Assembly (NCBI GenBank): GCA_027449865.1
Contig: DAIDKV010000082.1
Span: forward strand, 1 to 64,000
From: Planctomycetales bacterium
Lineage (GTDB): Bacteria; Planctomycetota; Planctomycetia; Isosphaerales; Isosphaeraceae
Direction: 5' to 3'
Length of the DNA: 64,000 bases
Positions 44,253 to 53,122 of the stretch are shown here, one piece after another. The position numbers were made by a program, and so were the translations under genes. A model generated the notes under the pieces. That model had not been told where the DNA came from, made no database searches, and saw only the letters and a program-made list of their open reading frames with translations. Within the stretch, counting starts at the first letter, position 1; every line of letters starts with the position of its first letter.

Positions 44253-45590
44253 TTACATGGGAGGATGCGGCGACTCAGCGCGGTGGGTCCGCGCCCACCA
44301 TCGCATCGACGTCCGATAGACGCGGTCAGGGTCGAGTCCGGTCATGCAGGGGTGTCCGGCGAGCGGACAGACCTTCTGGTGGCAGGGGCGGCAGGGAACG
44401 CTCTGCCGGATGGTCAGGGCGTGCCGCGACCAGGGCCTCCACTGTCGGGGACGGTTGGTCCCGCTGAAGAGGATCACCGAGAGGGTCCCGGCCGACGCCG
44501 CCAGGTGCGCCGGTCCGGAGTCGGCTCCGATAAAGAGGTCGGCCCGTTCGAGGAGGGCCGTCGTCTGGGCGACCGTGAGGCTGCCGGTCCAGTCGAGGAG
44601 GCGGTCGTGCGGCGGAAGCTCGCGCGAGAGGACCAGGTCGTCGGCGCCACCGACCACGACGATCCGCCATCCCTCCGCGAGGAAGCGGCCGAGCAGGGCG
44701 GTCCAGGCCCGGATCGGCCATCGCTTCGCGGCGTTGCCGGCGCCGAGATGAACGGCGAGCATCGGTGGGCGCGGGGCGAAGCGGTCGGCGTGGAGCCAGT
44801 CGGGCTCGTCGACCATGGAGACCGAGGAGGGTGGCGAGATCGCGGGCCGCCGGGTCGCTCTCGGCACGGAGTGGCCGGCTGGAAGGGCCCTGGCGTGAAC
44901 CTCGGCGCGTCGAGGGCCGCCGCGACGGGGCCAGGCCTCGTCGAGCCGGTGTGCCACGAGGACCCGGTCCTCGTCCTCAACGTGGACGTCCACACGGACC
45001 GCGGAGGGGTCGGTGGCCATTCCCAGTCGCTCCAGCAGGGCGAGCCGCGATCGGACCTCGTGCCGTCCGGGGATCCATTCGGCGACGTCGGTGAGCAGAA
45101 ACGCTCCGCCGCCCATCGCCCATCCCACCCGGCGACGGACACCGGCGAGGGCCAGGACCAGGACACTCAAAACGTCGCCGCGGACGTCGATTCCGAGATC
45201 GTAGCCGATCGTTCGGAGTTGCCAGCCCAGCTTCCAGACAGCCGAGAGCAAGGCCCGCCGGTCGGGCTTGCGCTCGAACCAGGTGCGCTCGGCGACCCAG
45301 ACACGATCGACGTTCGGGTCGCCGTCGAAGACCTCGTGATTGCTGGGCGAGGCCAGTACGTCGATCATCGCGGCGGGGTACGCCGAACGCAGTTCGGCGA
45401 GCAAGGGCGTGCTGAGCACGGCATCGCCCAGGTGATCGAGCTGGATGACGAGGATTCGCCTGGGGTCGGAAATCCTGGGCGCGGGGAGGAACCGTCGGGC
45501 GATCGCCACCAGGGCGGTCCCGACCGCGTCGAGCGCGTGGACCAGTAGCCGCCAGCGGAGCTTGCTGTAGCGGTACTTTCCGACCGTCAC
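44253..45590 (-). CDS. Glycosyltransferase family 9 (heptosyltransferase-like)
   Basis: A protein of about 445 residues with the family-9 fold used for adding heptose to lipopolysaccharide cores. The N-terminal Rossmann domain begins RILVIQLDHLGDAVLSTPLLAEL, a hallmark; the C-terminal domain shows AVHLGAGNAAKRWPIRAW, RIVVVGGADD and FIGADSGPAHLAAS for nucleotide-sugar binding, and a Cys-rich tail PCRPCHQKVCP. The track start at 45863 overlaps the upstream gene by more than 250 bases; a GTG at 45590 lies 11 bases after that gene's stop and is preferred. It is the last large gene of the cluster. Whether the acceptor is lipid A core, a lipid carrier or a glycan is unknown. Confidence 0.85.
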   Translation of the reverse strand: MTVGKYRYSKLRWRLLVHALDAVGTALVAIARRFLPAPRISDPRRILVIQLDHLGDAVLSTPLLAELRSAYPAAMIDVLASPSNHEVFDGDPNVDRVWVAERTWFERKPDRRALLSAVWKLGWQLRTIGYDLGIDVRGDVLSVLVLALAGVRRRVGWAMGGGAFLLTDVAEWIPGRHEVRSRLALLERLGMATDPSAVRVDVHVEDEDRVLVAHRLDEAWPRRGGPRRAEVHARALPAGHSVPRATRRPAISPPSSVSMVDEPDWLHADRFAPRPPMLAVHLGAGNAAKRWPIRAWTALLGRFLAEGWRIVVVGGADDLVLSRELPPHDRLLDWTGSLTVAQTTALLERADLFIGADSGPAHLAASAGTLSVILFSGTNRPRQWRPWSRHALTIRQSVPCRPCHQKVCPLAGHPCMTGLDPDRVYRTSMRWWARTHRAESPHPPM

Positions 45591-45600
45591 GGGCCTGAGG

Positions 45601-46722
45601 TTATCGGGCGACCTGATCGTACACCTCCGCCGTGATCTGGGCCACAATCGGCCAGAGGTAGTGGGTGGCGATCCTCGGGGCCAGCCGAGGATCCGGCCCT
45701 TGGTCCCATCCCTCGCGGATGGCCTGGCGGATCTCGCGAGGGCGATCCGGCCGGGCATAGTTCGCCTGTTCGCCGAAATACTCGCGGGTCGAGCCAAACG
45801 GTGTGATCGCGACCGCCGCGCCCGCCAGAGCCGCCTCGAGCGCAGCCAGGCCGGGCGTTTCAAACCAGCTTGGCAGGGCGAAGACCCGGGCCGCCGCGAA
45901 GGCGGAGGCCAGCAAAGGATCGTCGTGGTCGAGCCGGCCGATCCAGGTGACGAGTCCCTGGCCCGTCTTCCAGCAGGCGCGGGCGTATTCGCCCCGGCCC
46001 GGTACCGGATCGCCGATATGAATCATTGGCAGGCCCAGTTCGGCGACCGCCCGGGCCAGCCCCAGTGTGTTCTTCCGGGGCTCCATCCGCCCGACCGACA
46101 ACACAAACGGCTCGCCGCCCCACCGGTCGCGGAACAGGTCGGGCGACGCCGTCCCGAACGACGGCCGAACTCCGTTGGGCACCACCTTGATCCGATCACG
46201 TGGGACGTCGAAAAGCCGGGCAAGCTGATCGGCCTCGGCCTCCGAGTTCGGCAGCACAACGTCGGCTTCTCGGAGCAGGTCCCGCCGCCACGAGGGAATC
46301 CCAGGTGCGATCGACCGCAGCGCCCACGCCGAGAGAGCCATCGTCTTTCTCATCGCTCCCGGCTCGAGCGCGGCGATGGCCCGGGGCTGATACCAGCAGA
46401 TCGGCGAGAGCACCACGGGAACCCCACGCGACCGGGCAAGCCGGGCGAGTTCCAGCCCTTCTCGCGACATCCCGAAGAGGTGAAGCAGACGCGCCGCGTC
46501 GAGCCGGTCGGTCCAGGGCGAAAACAGCCGGACGCGCACTCCATGCGCCTCCAGGTGGCGACCCGTCTGAACGAGCTGATTTTCTCCACCGCCGGGAGCC
46601 TGGAACGCCGGAGCCGGCGCGTGCAGGAGGACGCATCCCTCGGGCGATCGACCTCGACTCCGCGAGGCCAGCCAGGCGGCGTCGGTCCTTGGGGTGGGGC
46701 GGCGGCCTGGGGCGCTTCTCAT
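45601..46722 (-). CDS. Glycosyltransferase family 4 (GT-B)
   Basis: A 373-residue retaining glycosyltransferase. The N-terminal domain begins at VLLHAPAPAFQAPGGGENQLVQTG, the acceptor side; PNSEAEADQLARLF and the phrase VVPNGVRPSFG mark the GT-B inter-domain region; FVLSVGRMEPRKNTLGL and ALPSWFETPGLAALEAALAG are the donor-binding part with the E(x7)E motif. It belongs in the cytoplasm or at the inner leaflet. Its ATG overlaps the stop of the deacetylase gene by four bases (ATGA). Substrates are not predictable. It is one of four glycosyltransferases in the 44-52 kb cluster. Confidence 0.9.
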   Translation of the reverse strand: MRSAPGRRPTPRTDAAWLASRSRGRSPEGCVLLHAPAPAFQAPGGGENQLVQTGRHLEAHGVRVRLFSPWTDRLDAARLLHLFGMSREGLELARLARSRGVPVVLSPICWYQPRAIAALEPGAMRKTMALSAWALRSIAPGIPSWRRDLLREADVVLPNSEAEADQLARLFDVPRDRIKVVPNGVRPSFGTASPDLFRDRWGGEPFVLSVGRMEPRKNTLGLARAVAELGLPMIHIGDPVPGRGEYARACWKTGQGLVTWIGRLDHDDPLLASAFAAARVFALPSWFETPGLAALEAALAGAAVAITPFGSTREYFGEQANYARPDRPREIRQAIREGWDQGPDPRLAPRIATHYLWPIVAQITAEVYDQVAR

Positions 46723-48215
46723 GCGTGGGCCTCCGCTCGTCGAAGTTTCCAGCGTCTCAGCCCGCGCTTCACTCGGTTCGGAAGCGTCGAACCGGAAATC
46801 TCGCCGATCGGCGTTACGGTTTCCCAGTCGATCGCCAGTCGGATCGCCTGCTTCAAGCTAGGAGTCCGGCGCTCGGGGACCGGCGGCTCTGGCAGCGGAC
46901 GCTTGCCTCCCGATCGCTCGAACGCCAGCCCGTCGAGCCCCATCGACATCCGCGGGCCCATCAGTGGCACGGAGGCGAAGAAGTCGCCTCGGTGGATTTC
47001 GATCGCGATCGGGTATTCCGTGCTCCAGTCGGAGAACTGCACCTCGAACCGATTCCCTTCGAGCGGGGCGACAATCCACCGCCGCTCGCTCCGCCATCGC
47101 CACCATCGGGCCAGTTCCGAGAGCGTCGTTCGCCAGACCAAAGACCCGGAGTTCACGGTCTGAGCGAGGATCCGCAGGACCTCCGGCATTCGGCCGAGCC
47201 GGCGCTCGGGATGGCCGTAGGCAATCGCCAGCTCGCCGGCATCGAGCCTCGCCGCGATCGCACCGGCCAGGGTCTCGCCGATGATCCGCTCGTCGTCGAG
47301 GCCAGCCTCCACGAAGAGCCCCTCGCAGATCGGATGAACCGGAATCTGGAGCACTCGTGAAAACCGGCCGCCCTTCCACGGGTAAAACGGGAAGTCGTCG
47401 TAGCCGAGCTGAAAATCCGACGAGTACCGATATCCGAAATCCTCCAGAACGTCGTCCAGCCCCTGGTTCCACCGCCCGTGGGGCGCGGCGAATGCGTTCG
47501 GATCGAGGCCAAGGCTGGAGAGAATCCGGTGCGCCCGCTCCAGGTTGATCCGATTGGCCTCGGGCTCCCGGTAGACATGGTGAAAATGGCCATGCGATTG
47601 TGCGTCGCGGTCTCTCAGGTCACGTAGGACCGCGGGATGATGGGCATAGGCGTCGGTGCAGACGAAATGCGTGCAGCAGTCGTCCAGCGGCTCGCGGGCC
47701 TTCGCGTATCGGAAGTAGTCATCGGCGAGAGGCTCGTCGAGATCGGCCCGAAAGCTAAAGGCGGATCGATATGGGTGCGGGAACGGGGCCAGACGCATCC
47801 AGAGGCCGCCCGCCTCGGTCACCTCGCGACGGAGTCGGCCGATGATCCGGCGTCGGATCGAGCCCTTGTCGTGGCGGGCGACTCGCTCGGTCAGCTTCTT
47901 CCCCTCGACGACCCACGAAGCCCTGGCCCCCCTTGTGTCGACCAGCGCGGCAAAGGGATCGACCGGCTCGCCTCGGCGAAACTCGTCAACATCGATGGCC
48001 ACGTGATCAGGCGAGAGCAAGGGCCCGAGAGCGAGGCGCGGGGTTGTCCGGCCGTCGAACAGAACAAACCGACCCCCGCGCAGGACCATCGGGTGCGCGT
48101 CGCGAAGAACCTCGAACGGTACGCCCTCCTGTGCCAGGATTTGCTCCAGGCCGGGCGGTGTGTTCCAGAGAAGCAGCGGGAGAATCGTGGGGATCGTCGG
48201 GTGGATCGGGTTCAC
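46719..48215 (-). CDS. NodB-like polysaccharide deacetylase family protein
   Basis: A 498-residue protein whose central part resembles carbohydrate esterase 4. The first metal-motif region is SFRADLDEPLADDY, then HGHFHHVYREPEANR (His-rich metal site), and AFAAPHGRWNQGLDDVLEDFGYRYSSD, which is typical of NodB-domain motif 3 and the following strand. These enzymes remove N-acetyl groups from glycans. The N-terminal 150 residues and C-terminal 130 are not recognised. The start GTG at 48215 overlaps the methyltransferase stop (GTGA); the track start is 76 codons too early. It is coupled to the glycosyltransferase-4 gene. Catalytic activity is not assured because the usual DD pair is altered to ADLDE. 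Confidence 0.75.
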   Translation of the reverse strand: MNPIHPTIPTILPLLLWNTPPGLEQILAQEGVPFEVLRDAHPMVLRGGRFVLFDGRTTPRLALGPLLSPDHVAIDVDEFRRGEPVDPFAALVDTRGARASWVVEGKKLTERVARHDKGSIRRRIIGRLRREVTEAGGLWMRLAPFPHPYRSAFSFRADLDEPLADDYFRYAKAREPLDDCCTHFVCTDAYAHHPAVLRDLRDRDAQSHGHFHHVYREPEANRINLERAHRILSSLGLDPNAFAAPHGRWNQGLDDVLEDFGYRYSSDFQLGYDDFPFYPWKGGRFSRVLQIPVHPICEGLFVEAGLDDERIIGETLAGAIAARLDAGELAIAYGHPERRLGRMPEVLRILAQTVNSGSLVWRTTLSELARWWRWRSERRWIVAPLEGNRFEVQFSDWSTEYPIAIEIHRGDFFASVPLMGPRMSMGLDGLAFERSGGKRPLPEPPVPERRTPSLKQAIRLAIDWETVTPIGEISGSTLPNRVKRGLRRWKLRRAEAHA

Positions 48216-48925
48216 GCGAGACCCCCTTCCGGTAACCGGGCCGACCAGAGGACGAAGAGTCGAGCCGCCGGGAACGCCTCGAACGGGAACCGGCCCGCCT
48301 CGTCGATGGCCAGCAGGTGGCGGACGCGGACCTCGGCGAAGGATCGGCCAAGGCGGCGTCGCAACGCGCCGGGGCGGAACCATCGTTCGCGGACGGGTCC
48401 ACCGGCGGGATACATCCAGTGCCCTCGACGCTGGTCGATCCACTTGACGGCCAGGGCCGGAAGCCAGGGACGTCGGGCGTTCAGGGCATACGCATTCTTA
48501 TCGATCAGAAGAAATGTCCCACCCGGCCGGAGCACCCGAGAGACCTCGGCGATGGCCTCGTCGACGGCCATCGGCCCGAGGTGCTCGAAGACCTCGACCG
48601 CGAGGGCGGCGTCGAAGCACGACGCCGGAAAAGGGAGCCGGCGCGCCGATCCGAGGACGCAGTCGAGCCCGGCCGACCTCGCGGCGGCGAGCATTCCCGG
48701 AGAGACATCCAGCCCAACCACCCGGGCGCCTCGATCGGCCAGGATGCGAGCAAATCGCCCCTTGCCACAGCCGAGGTCAAGGATTCGGAGTCCCTCGACA
48801 GGTCCCAGGCTCGTCAGAATCCCGCGCACCCGCGGATCGTCGTCGGCAACCTCGGACTTGAATCGGGTTCGAAGTTCGTCGAACCGGGCGGCGACCAGGA
48901 TTTCTTGCTCGTCGATGGCGATCAT
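48212..48925 (-). CDS. Class I SAM-dependent methyltransferase
   Basis: A 237-residue methyltransferase. The SAM-binding glycine-rich loop ILDLGCGKGRFARILADRG, the acidic ribose-binding GLDVSPGML, and ALAVEVFEHL with the VLRPGGTFLLID strand are standard for methyltransferase domain 11 / UbiE-like proteins. GAGGAGGG lies just before the ATG, which overlaps the glycosyltransferase-2 stop by four bases; the track start is 111 codons too early. In the cluster it probably methylates a sugar or lipid intermediate, by context only. Confidence 0.88.
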   Translation of the reverse strand: MIAIDEQEILVAARFDELRTRFKSEVADDDPRVRGILTSLGPVEGLRILDLGCGKGRFARILADRGARVVGLDVSPGMLAAARSAGLDCVLGSARRLPFPASCFDAALAVEVFEHLGPMAVDEAIAEVSRVLRPGGTFLLIDKNAYALNARRPWLPALAVKWIDQRRGHWMYPAGGPVRERWFRPGALRRRLGRSFAEVRVRHLLAIDEAGRFPFEAFPAARLFVLWSARLPEGGLA

Positions 48926-49686
48926 GTGGCCCTCCTCGCGAGGGTCAGCTCGCGGTGTTTCCAGGCCCGAACCGCCGCCGAGACGCCCGAGAAAAGGCAG
49001 AACAGAAAGCCTTCCATCCCGTCTCGGAATCCCTGCTTGAAGACATAGAGCTTCACGAAGATCCAGGCCGGTCGGAGGGTCACGTCGACGGCCCGGAACG
49101 ACCGGCTCGCCGCGAGTCCTTCGGCCTCCAGCGTCGTGTACCGGTCGATCTTTTCGAGGAACGTCGACATCGTCGGGATCGTCTTGTGCCGAAGTTCGCC
49201 GAGGAGAGCACCCGCCGGGCCCTTCAGGTCGACGACCTCGTGGACCAGGCCGACCCACCGGCCCGAGTCGCGCCGGAAGAGACGGAGCGGATGGTCGTGC
49301 TGCGTCCCGGAAAATGCGAATCGCCGGCCGAGAATCTCGCTTCGAATGGGAATTCGATAGCCGACGATCGGCGAATCGTCGTGAGCGATCGCCCGACGAA
49401 TTTCGCTGGCGAGCCCGGGCGTGATTCGCTCGTCGGCGTCGACGGAGAGGATCCAGTCGCCGGTGGCGATCTCCAGACCGGCGTTGCGCTGGCTGGCGAA
49501 GTCGTCGAATGGCCGAACGGCGAGACGATCGGCAAGCCGCTGGGCGATCTCCAGGGTCGCGTCGCGGCTATCGGCGTCGACAACCACGACCCGCTCATCG
49601 GCCCATTCCGCGGCGGCCAGGCAATCGGGGAGGTTGTGCGCCTCGTCACGTGCGACGACCAGCACGCTGATCCGTGGCTCAGGCAT
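48922..49686 (-). CDS. Glycosyltransferase family 2 (WaaE/KdtX-like)
   Basis: A 254-residue inverting GT-A glycosyltransferase. It opens with ISVLVVARDEAHNLPDCLAA and continues with VVVDADSRDATLEIA and WILSVDADERITPGL (the DxD-type metal site), then HDHPLRLFRRDSGRWVGLVHE and a C-terminal region FVKLYVFKQGFRDGMEGFLFCL with a hydrophobic segment, all like the lipopolysaccharide core glucosyltransferase WaaE/KdtX branch. The ATG at 49686 overlaps the preceding stop by eight bases. It acts at the cytoplasmic face of the membrane. Confidence 0.9.
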   Translation of the reverse strand: MPEPRISVLVVARDEAHNLPDCLAAAEWADERVVVVDADSRDATLEIAQRLADRLAVRPFDDFASQRNAGLEIATGDWILSVDADERITPGLASEIRRAIAHDDSPIVGYRIPIRSEILGRRFAFSGTQHDHPLRLFRRDSGRWVGLVHEVVDLKGPAGALLGELRHKTIPTMSTFLEKIDRYTTLEAEGLAASRSFRAVDVTLRPAWIFVKLYVFKQGFRDGMEGFLFCLFSGVSAAVRAWKHRELTLARRAT

Positions 49687-50722
49687 GGCGCCACCCCTTC
49701 CGGATCGCCGAACCGAGGGCACGGACCGGGAAATAGGTCGCATAAAACCCGAGCGCGACGTCGAGCCTTCCGATGGCGGCCAGAACGATCCAGAGGTGCC
49801 ATCGCAGGTCGGCATGGCCGATCGCGCGCACGATCGAGGCCAGCCCGCCCCGCCGCGGAGGCATCGCGGGCGCTGGTGAATGGGCTCCGCGCTCCATTTC
49901 TTCGCCCAGTGCTGACTGCACGCGAAACAGATATTTCCCCGACACATACGCCATTCCGAGCATCAGCCAGGCCGGGCGACCGTCCCGGGCGAAGGCCGAC
50001 CAGGCGATCGCGGCGTGGAGGACCAGGTCGACCATCTCGTCGAGGAATTCGTCCAGCCACCGACCGAAGGCACTCGCCGTTCCCTGAAGCCGGGCGAGGC
50101 GTCCGTCGGACGTGTCGAGCACCAGCGCCACGGCCATCGCGGAGGCAGCCAGTATCCCCGCGGGCGTGGACTCGATCCCGGTCGCGACGATCACCGAGGC
50201 GATGAGCATCAGGCCGGCGGCAGCCATCGTAACGGCGTTGGGCCGGATACGGGTCGGGCAGAGCGCCCGCGCCAGGCGATCGGCGATCGGAAAGGCCCAG
50301 TACTTGCCGATTGGCTGATAGGTCAGACGGCGGGTCAGTTCCTCGTCGGCCGATCGGAGGGATTCGGGGCCATCGAGTCGCCAGAGCACGGCCGACTCGG
50401 GAGAGCCGCCGCGGACCAATCGGCGACGAAGCCGGGACCGGTCGTAATAGCGATCGACGCGGAGGACCGCGGCGTCGGCTCGGGGAGGTCCCGAGAGCAG
50501 AACCAGCCGGGCTCGAGCACGTTCGCCGACCAGCTCGCTGAGGACGCGATGCTCCTCAGGCCGGGCGTGGACGGCCACCGCCTCGCCCTCAGGCGCGAGT
50601 TCCAGCGCCAGGTCGGCCAGGTGGCCGATCATCGATCGGCCGAGCACAACCTCAGCCGCGATCGGGCCGTGAGGTCCGCGCGGGCGGGCGTCGATCGCCA
50701 GGTGGATCGGCCGGGATGGCAT
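49679..50722 (-). CDS. CDP-alcohol phosphatidyltransferase with extra N-terminal region
   Basis: A 347-residue membrane enzyme. The family motif is complete: DTSDGRLARLQGTASAFGRWLDEFLDE fits DGxxAR(x8)GxxxDxxxD, placing the metal-bound CDP-alcohol near residues 200-220. Several hydrophobic helices follow (ILAASAMAVALVLD, AAIAWSAFARDG). Residues 1 to about 110 are soluble (LAIDARPRGPHGPIAAEVV) and not typical of PgsA or PssA; they may be a degenerate nucleotidyltransferase-like domain, as in fused inositol-phosphate enzymes. AAGGAGG nine bases before the ATG is a strong ribosome-binding site. It heads the overlapped glycan cluster, suggesting it makes a phosphodiester-linked lipid for it. Confidence 0.88.
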   Translation of the reverse strand: MPSRPIHLAIDARPRGPHGPIAAEVVLGRSMIGHLADLALELAPEGEAVAVHARPEEHRVLSELVGERARARLVLLSGPPRADAAVLRVDRYYDRSRLRRRLVRGGSPESAVLWRLDGPESLRSADEELTRRLTYQPIGKYWAFPIADRLARALCPTRIRPNAVTMAAAGLMLIASVIVATGIESTPAGILAASAMAVALVLDTSDGRLARLQGTASAFGRWLDEFLDEMVDLVLHAAIAWSAFARDGRPAWLMLGMAYVSGKYLFRVQSALGEEMERGAHSPAPAMPPRRGGLASIVRAIGHADLRWHLWIVLAAIGRLDVALGFYATYFPVRALGSAIRKGWRHA

Positions 50723-50790
50723 CCAAACGCCTCCTTGCGTCTGGTCGTCGCTTGCGAAAGAATCCGTTGACGATTTCAAATTCCGGATTC

Positions 50791-50846
50791 CAGATTCCAG
50801 ATCATTACGAGCCTCTGGAATTCGGAGATCTTCAATCTGGAATCTG
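50791..50846. repeat. 12-bp inverted repeat in AT-rich intergenic stretch
   Basis: CAGATTCCAGAT (50791-50802) and ATCTGGAATCTG (50835-50846) are perfect reverse complements, separated by 32 bases. Both arms contain the same TTCCAGATT-type unit, and the stretch is AT-rich compared with the rest. It is about 70 bases upstream of the CDP-alcohol phosphatidyltransferase start and just downstream of the glycosyltransferase-2 gene. A hairpin terminator, an operator or a mobile repeat fragment are all possible. Confidence 0.5.
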
Positions 50847-50942
50847 AGAACCGACCGGTCCGTCATCCATTCCCTTGCAAGATCTCAGGCAAGTCCCTCG
50901 GGTATCGCTCCGCGTGATCCGTGAGTCGTCAGGATGGGTCGG

Positions 50943-51899
50943 CTACCAGCGAAACCGGCGGTAGAACGCCTCTTGCCGGACGACCCACTCCGCGCCACGG
51001 ACAGGACCGGCTCGACGCGCCTCCAGAACACGGTCGAGCCGGGCGAGTGCCTCGAACGTCGCCGCCGCAAATCCAAACTGCCCACGAGCCACGGCCCCAG
51101 CGACGCGGATCGGTAGCCAGAGCAAATGCTTCACCAGGCGTGGTCCAGCCGTGTTCTTCCACATGAACAGGAGCGTGTTTCGCCGGGCGAGACGCTCGGA
51201 GCGGGCCAGGCCCACTTCGGTCTCAAAGGTGCCGAAGCCTCGATGGTAGGCGACCGACTCTGGGACGTAATATCCCCGGAACCCGGCCATCCAGCCGCGG
51301 AAGCCGAGGTCAAGATCCTCGATCCGCCCCGGGAAATAGATCGGGTCGTAGCCGCCGATCCCCAGGAACCGCCGACGATCGACGGCCAGCACCGGACCGG
51401 CCGAGGCGGTCAGGTCGGGTATCCCCGCAACCTGCTCGTGGCCCGGAACCCGGCACATTCCCTGCACCAGACCAAACCGGCTTCGAACGCGGGTCCGCAT
51501 TCCCTCGTACGTCCGCCCATCGAAGGCCCAGCACAATGGCGCCGTGAAGAGAACGTCGTCGTGTCGTTGGAACGGCTCCAGCAGCGGGCCAACCGCGTCC
51601 GGGTCAAGCTGGATGTCGCTATTCAGGAGCAAGACCACCGACTCTTGCATCCGAGAAAGAACCCGGTTGAACGAGGCGAGGCCGTCGTTCTGTTCGCGAA
51701 TTACCCAGACATCGGGCCATTCTCGAGTGACCAGTTCGACCGAATCGTCCGTTGAGCCGTTGTCGACAACCGTGACAGGGCAGGGCACAGGCGCCCGCGC
51801 CGCAGCCTCTCGGATCGAGGGCAGGCAGCGTTCGAGCCAGGCCCGACCGTTGTAATTCAGGACAACGATGTGAGTTCGGTCGATCGTCAAGGGTTCCAT
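50943..51899 (-). CDS. Glycosyltransferase family 2 (rhamnosyltransferase-like)
   Basis: A 318-residue GT-A enzyme. It has HIVVLNYNGRAWLERCLPSI, VVDNGSTDDSVEL, LLLNSDIQLDPDAVGPL (DxD-type site NSD) and FPGRIEDLDLGFRGWMAG with the catalytic ED motif, the pattern of WsaF/WbbL-like rhamnosyl- and galactofuranosyltransferases. C-terminal helices (LLWLPIRVAGAVARGQFG) suggest membrane association. It precedes the CDP-alcohol phosphatidyltransferase gene with a 220-base intergenic region holding the inverted repeat, so it may be separately expressed. The acceptor and sugar are unknown. Confidence 0.9.
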   Translation of the reverse strand: MEPLTIDRTHIVVLNYNGRAWLERCLPSIREAAARAPVPCPVTVVDNGSTDDSVELVTREWPDVWVIREQNDGLASFNRVLSRMQESVVLLLNSDIQLDPDAVGPLLEPFQRHDDVLFTAPLCWAFDGRTYEGMRTRVRSRFGLVQGMCRVPGHEQVAGIPDLTASAGPVLAVDRRRFLGIGGYDPIYFPGRIEDLDLGFRGWMAGFRGYYVPESVAYHRGFGTFETEVGLARSERLARRNTLLFMWKNTAGPRLVKHLLWLPIRVAGAVARGQFGFAAATFEALARLDRVLEARRAGPVRGAEWVVRQEAFYRRFRW

Positions 51900-52097
51900 C
51901 CCTCGCGATGAGGTCGCGGAGTCCTTCGGATCTCACGGATGCGAGGATCCGGGTCGGGGCCGTCGACGAGCCATCCGGGCAGTCGGTCCGGTCCTGAGTC
52001 GGGGCCTACCTTACGGGCAGGACGGATTGCGGTCAAGTGAAGCGTGGGGAGCGGGGCCGCCGCATCGGGCGGCCCCGGCTCGGAGTAGCCTCGACGA

Positions 52098-53078
52098 TCA
52101 GGCGTTCCGGGGCTGGTAAGAGGCGCCCCGGAGCGAATCGAGGAGCTTCTTGGTCGCCTTGATCCCCTCGGGCTCGCTGAGGCGTCCACCCTCGTACTCG
52201 ATGCCGACGAAGCCGTTGTAGCCGGCGTCGGTGACGATCTTGAGGATGCGAGCGTAGTCGAGGATCGTCTCGCGGCCCTCGTCGTCGAAGTCGTAGCTCT
52301 TGGCCGAGACACCTTTGGCGTAGGGCATCATCCGGGCGATTGCGTCGTAGATGTCGATGTCGTACCTGCGGCCCTTGCGGGGGAAGTTGCCGAAGTCGGG
52401 CAAGGTGCCGAAGGTCGGTTTATCCACGGCCTTCATCAACGCGAGCATTGCGTCGGGATTGCTCGACGGACCGCCGTGGTTCTCGCAGATAATTTTGATT
52501 CCGTGCTTCTGGCCGTACTCCGTGAGCTGACCACACGCCTCGGCGACGCTGGAGACGTCGCTCGGGCTATAGTGACCGCCGGTGTTCACCCGGATCGCGT
52601 GGCAGCCGAGTGCCGCGGCGGCATCGACCCACTTCTTGTGGTTGTCGACGGCCTTGTTGCGATGGCTCTCGTCCTTCGCGCTGAGGTCGCCCTCGCCGTC
52701 AATCATGATGAGAACACAGGTTACACCGACGTCGCTGGCACGCGCCTTCAGGTCCTTCAAGTAGGCCGAATCGTGGGCGTGGTTCTTGAAGAACTGGTTG
52801 ACGAACTCGACTCCCTCGCAACCGAACTCCCGAGCGATCCGGGGGAAGTCAAGGTTGGTGACGACCTTGCCAAACTCCTTTTCGGAAACCTCCTTGTTGA
52901 AGAGCGCCTTGTGGATCGACCACTCGGCCAGCGAGATCTTGAAGTCACCAATCTTGCCGGCGCCGGGATTGCCGGTCGGCTCGCCGGCCCACGCCCCGCG
53001 TGCGCCGAGCCCGAGGAGGGCCGCGCCGGCGGCCGTTGACTCCAGAAAGGCCCTTCGATTCAGGATTCGATCACTCAT
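52098..53078 (-). CDS. Tat-exported xylose isomerase-like TIM-barrel protein
   Basis: A 326-residue sugar phosphate isomerase/epimerase family protein. The N-terminus NRRAFLESTAAGAALLGLG is a twin-arginine signal ending near AWA. The TIM-barrel shows GCEGVEFVNQFFKNH, IRVNTGG, KIICENHGG (metal-binding Glu), PDFGNFP and GFVGIEYEGG. The usual reaction is sugar isomerisation or epimerisation, but the exported members in planctomycetes are of unknown substrate. GGGAG precedes the ATG. A related but non-exported gene lies directly upstream (53123-53947), 44 bases away. Confidence 0.85.
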   Translation of the reverse strand: MSDRILNRRAFLESTAAGAALLGLGARGAWAGEPTGNPGAGKIGDFKISLAEWSIHKALFNKEVSEKEFGKVVTNLDFPRIAREFGCEGVEFVNQFFKNHAHDSAYLKDLKARASDVGVTCVLIMIDGEGDLSAKDESHRNKAVDNHKKWVDAAAALGCHAIRVNTGGHYSPSDVSSVAEACGQLTEYGQKHGIKIICENHGGPSSNPDAMLALMKAVDKPTFGTLPDFGNFPRKGRRYDIDIYDAIARMMPYAKGVSAKSYDFDDEGRETILDYARILKIVTDAGYNGFVGIEYEGGRLSEPEGIKATKKLLDSLRGASYQPRNA

Positions 53079-53122
53079 GGTCGTTAACTCCCGAAAGAGA
53101 CAGGTTGAGAGACTGGTTTGTG

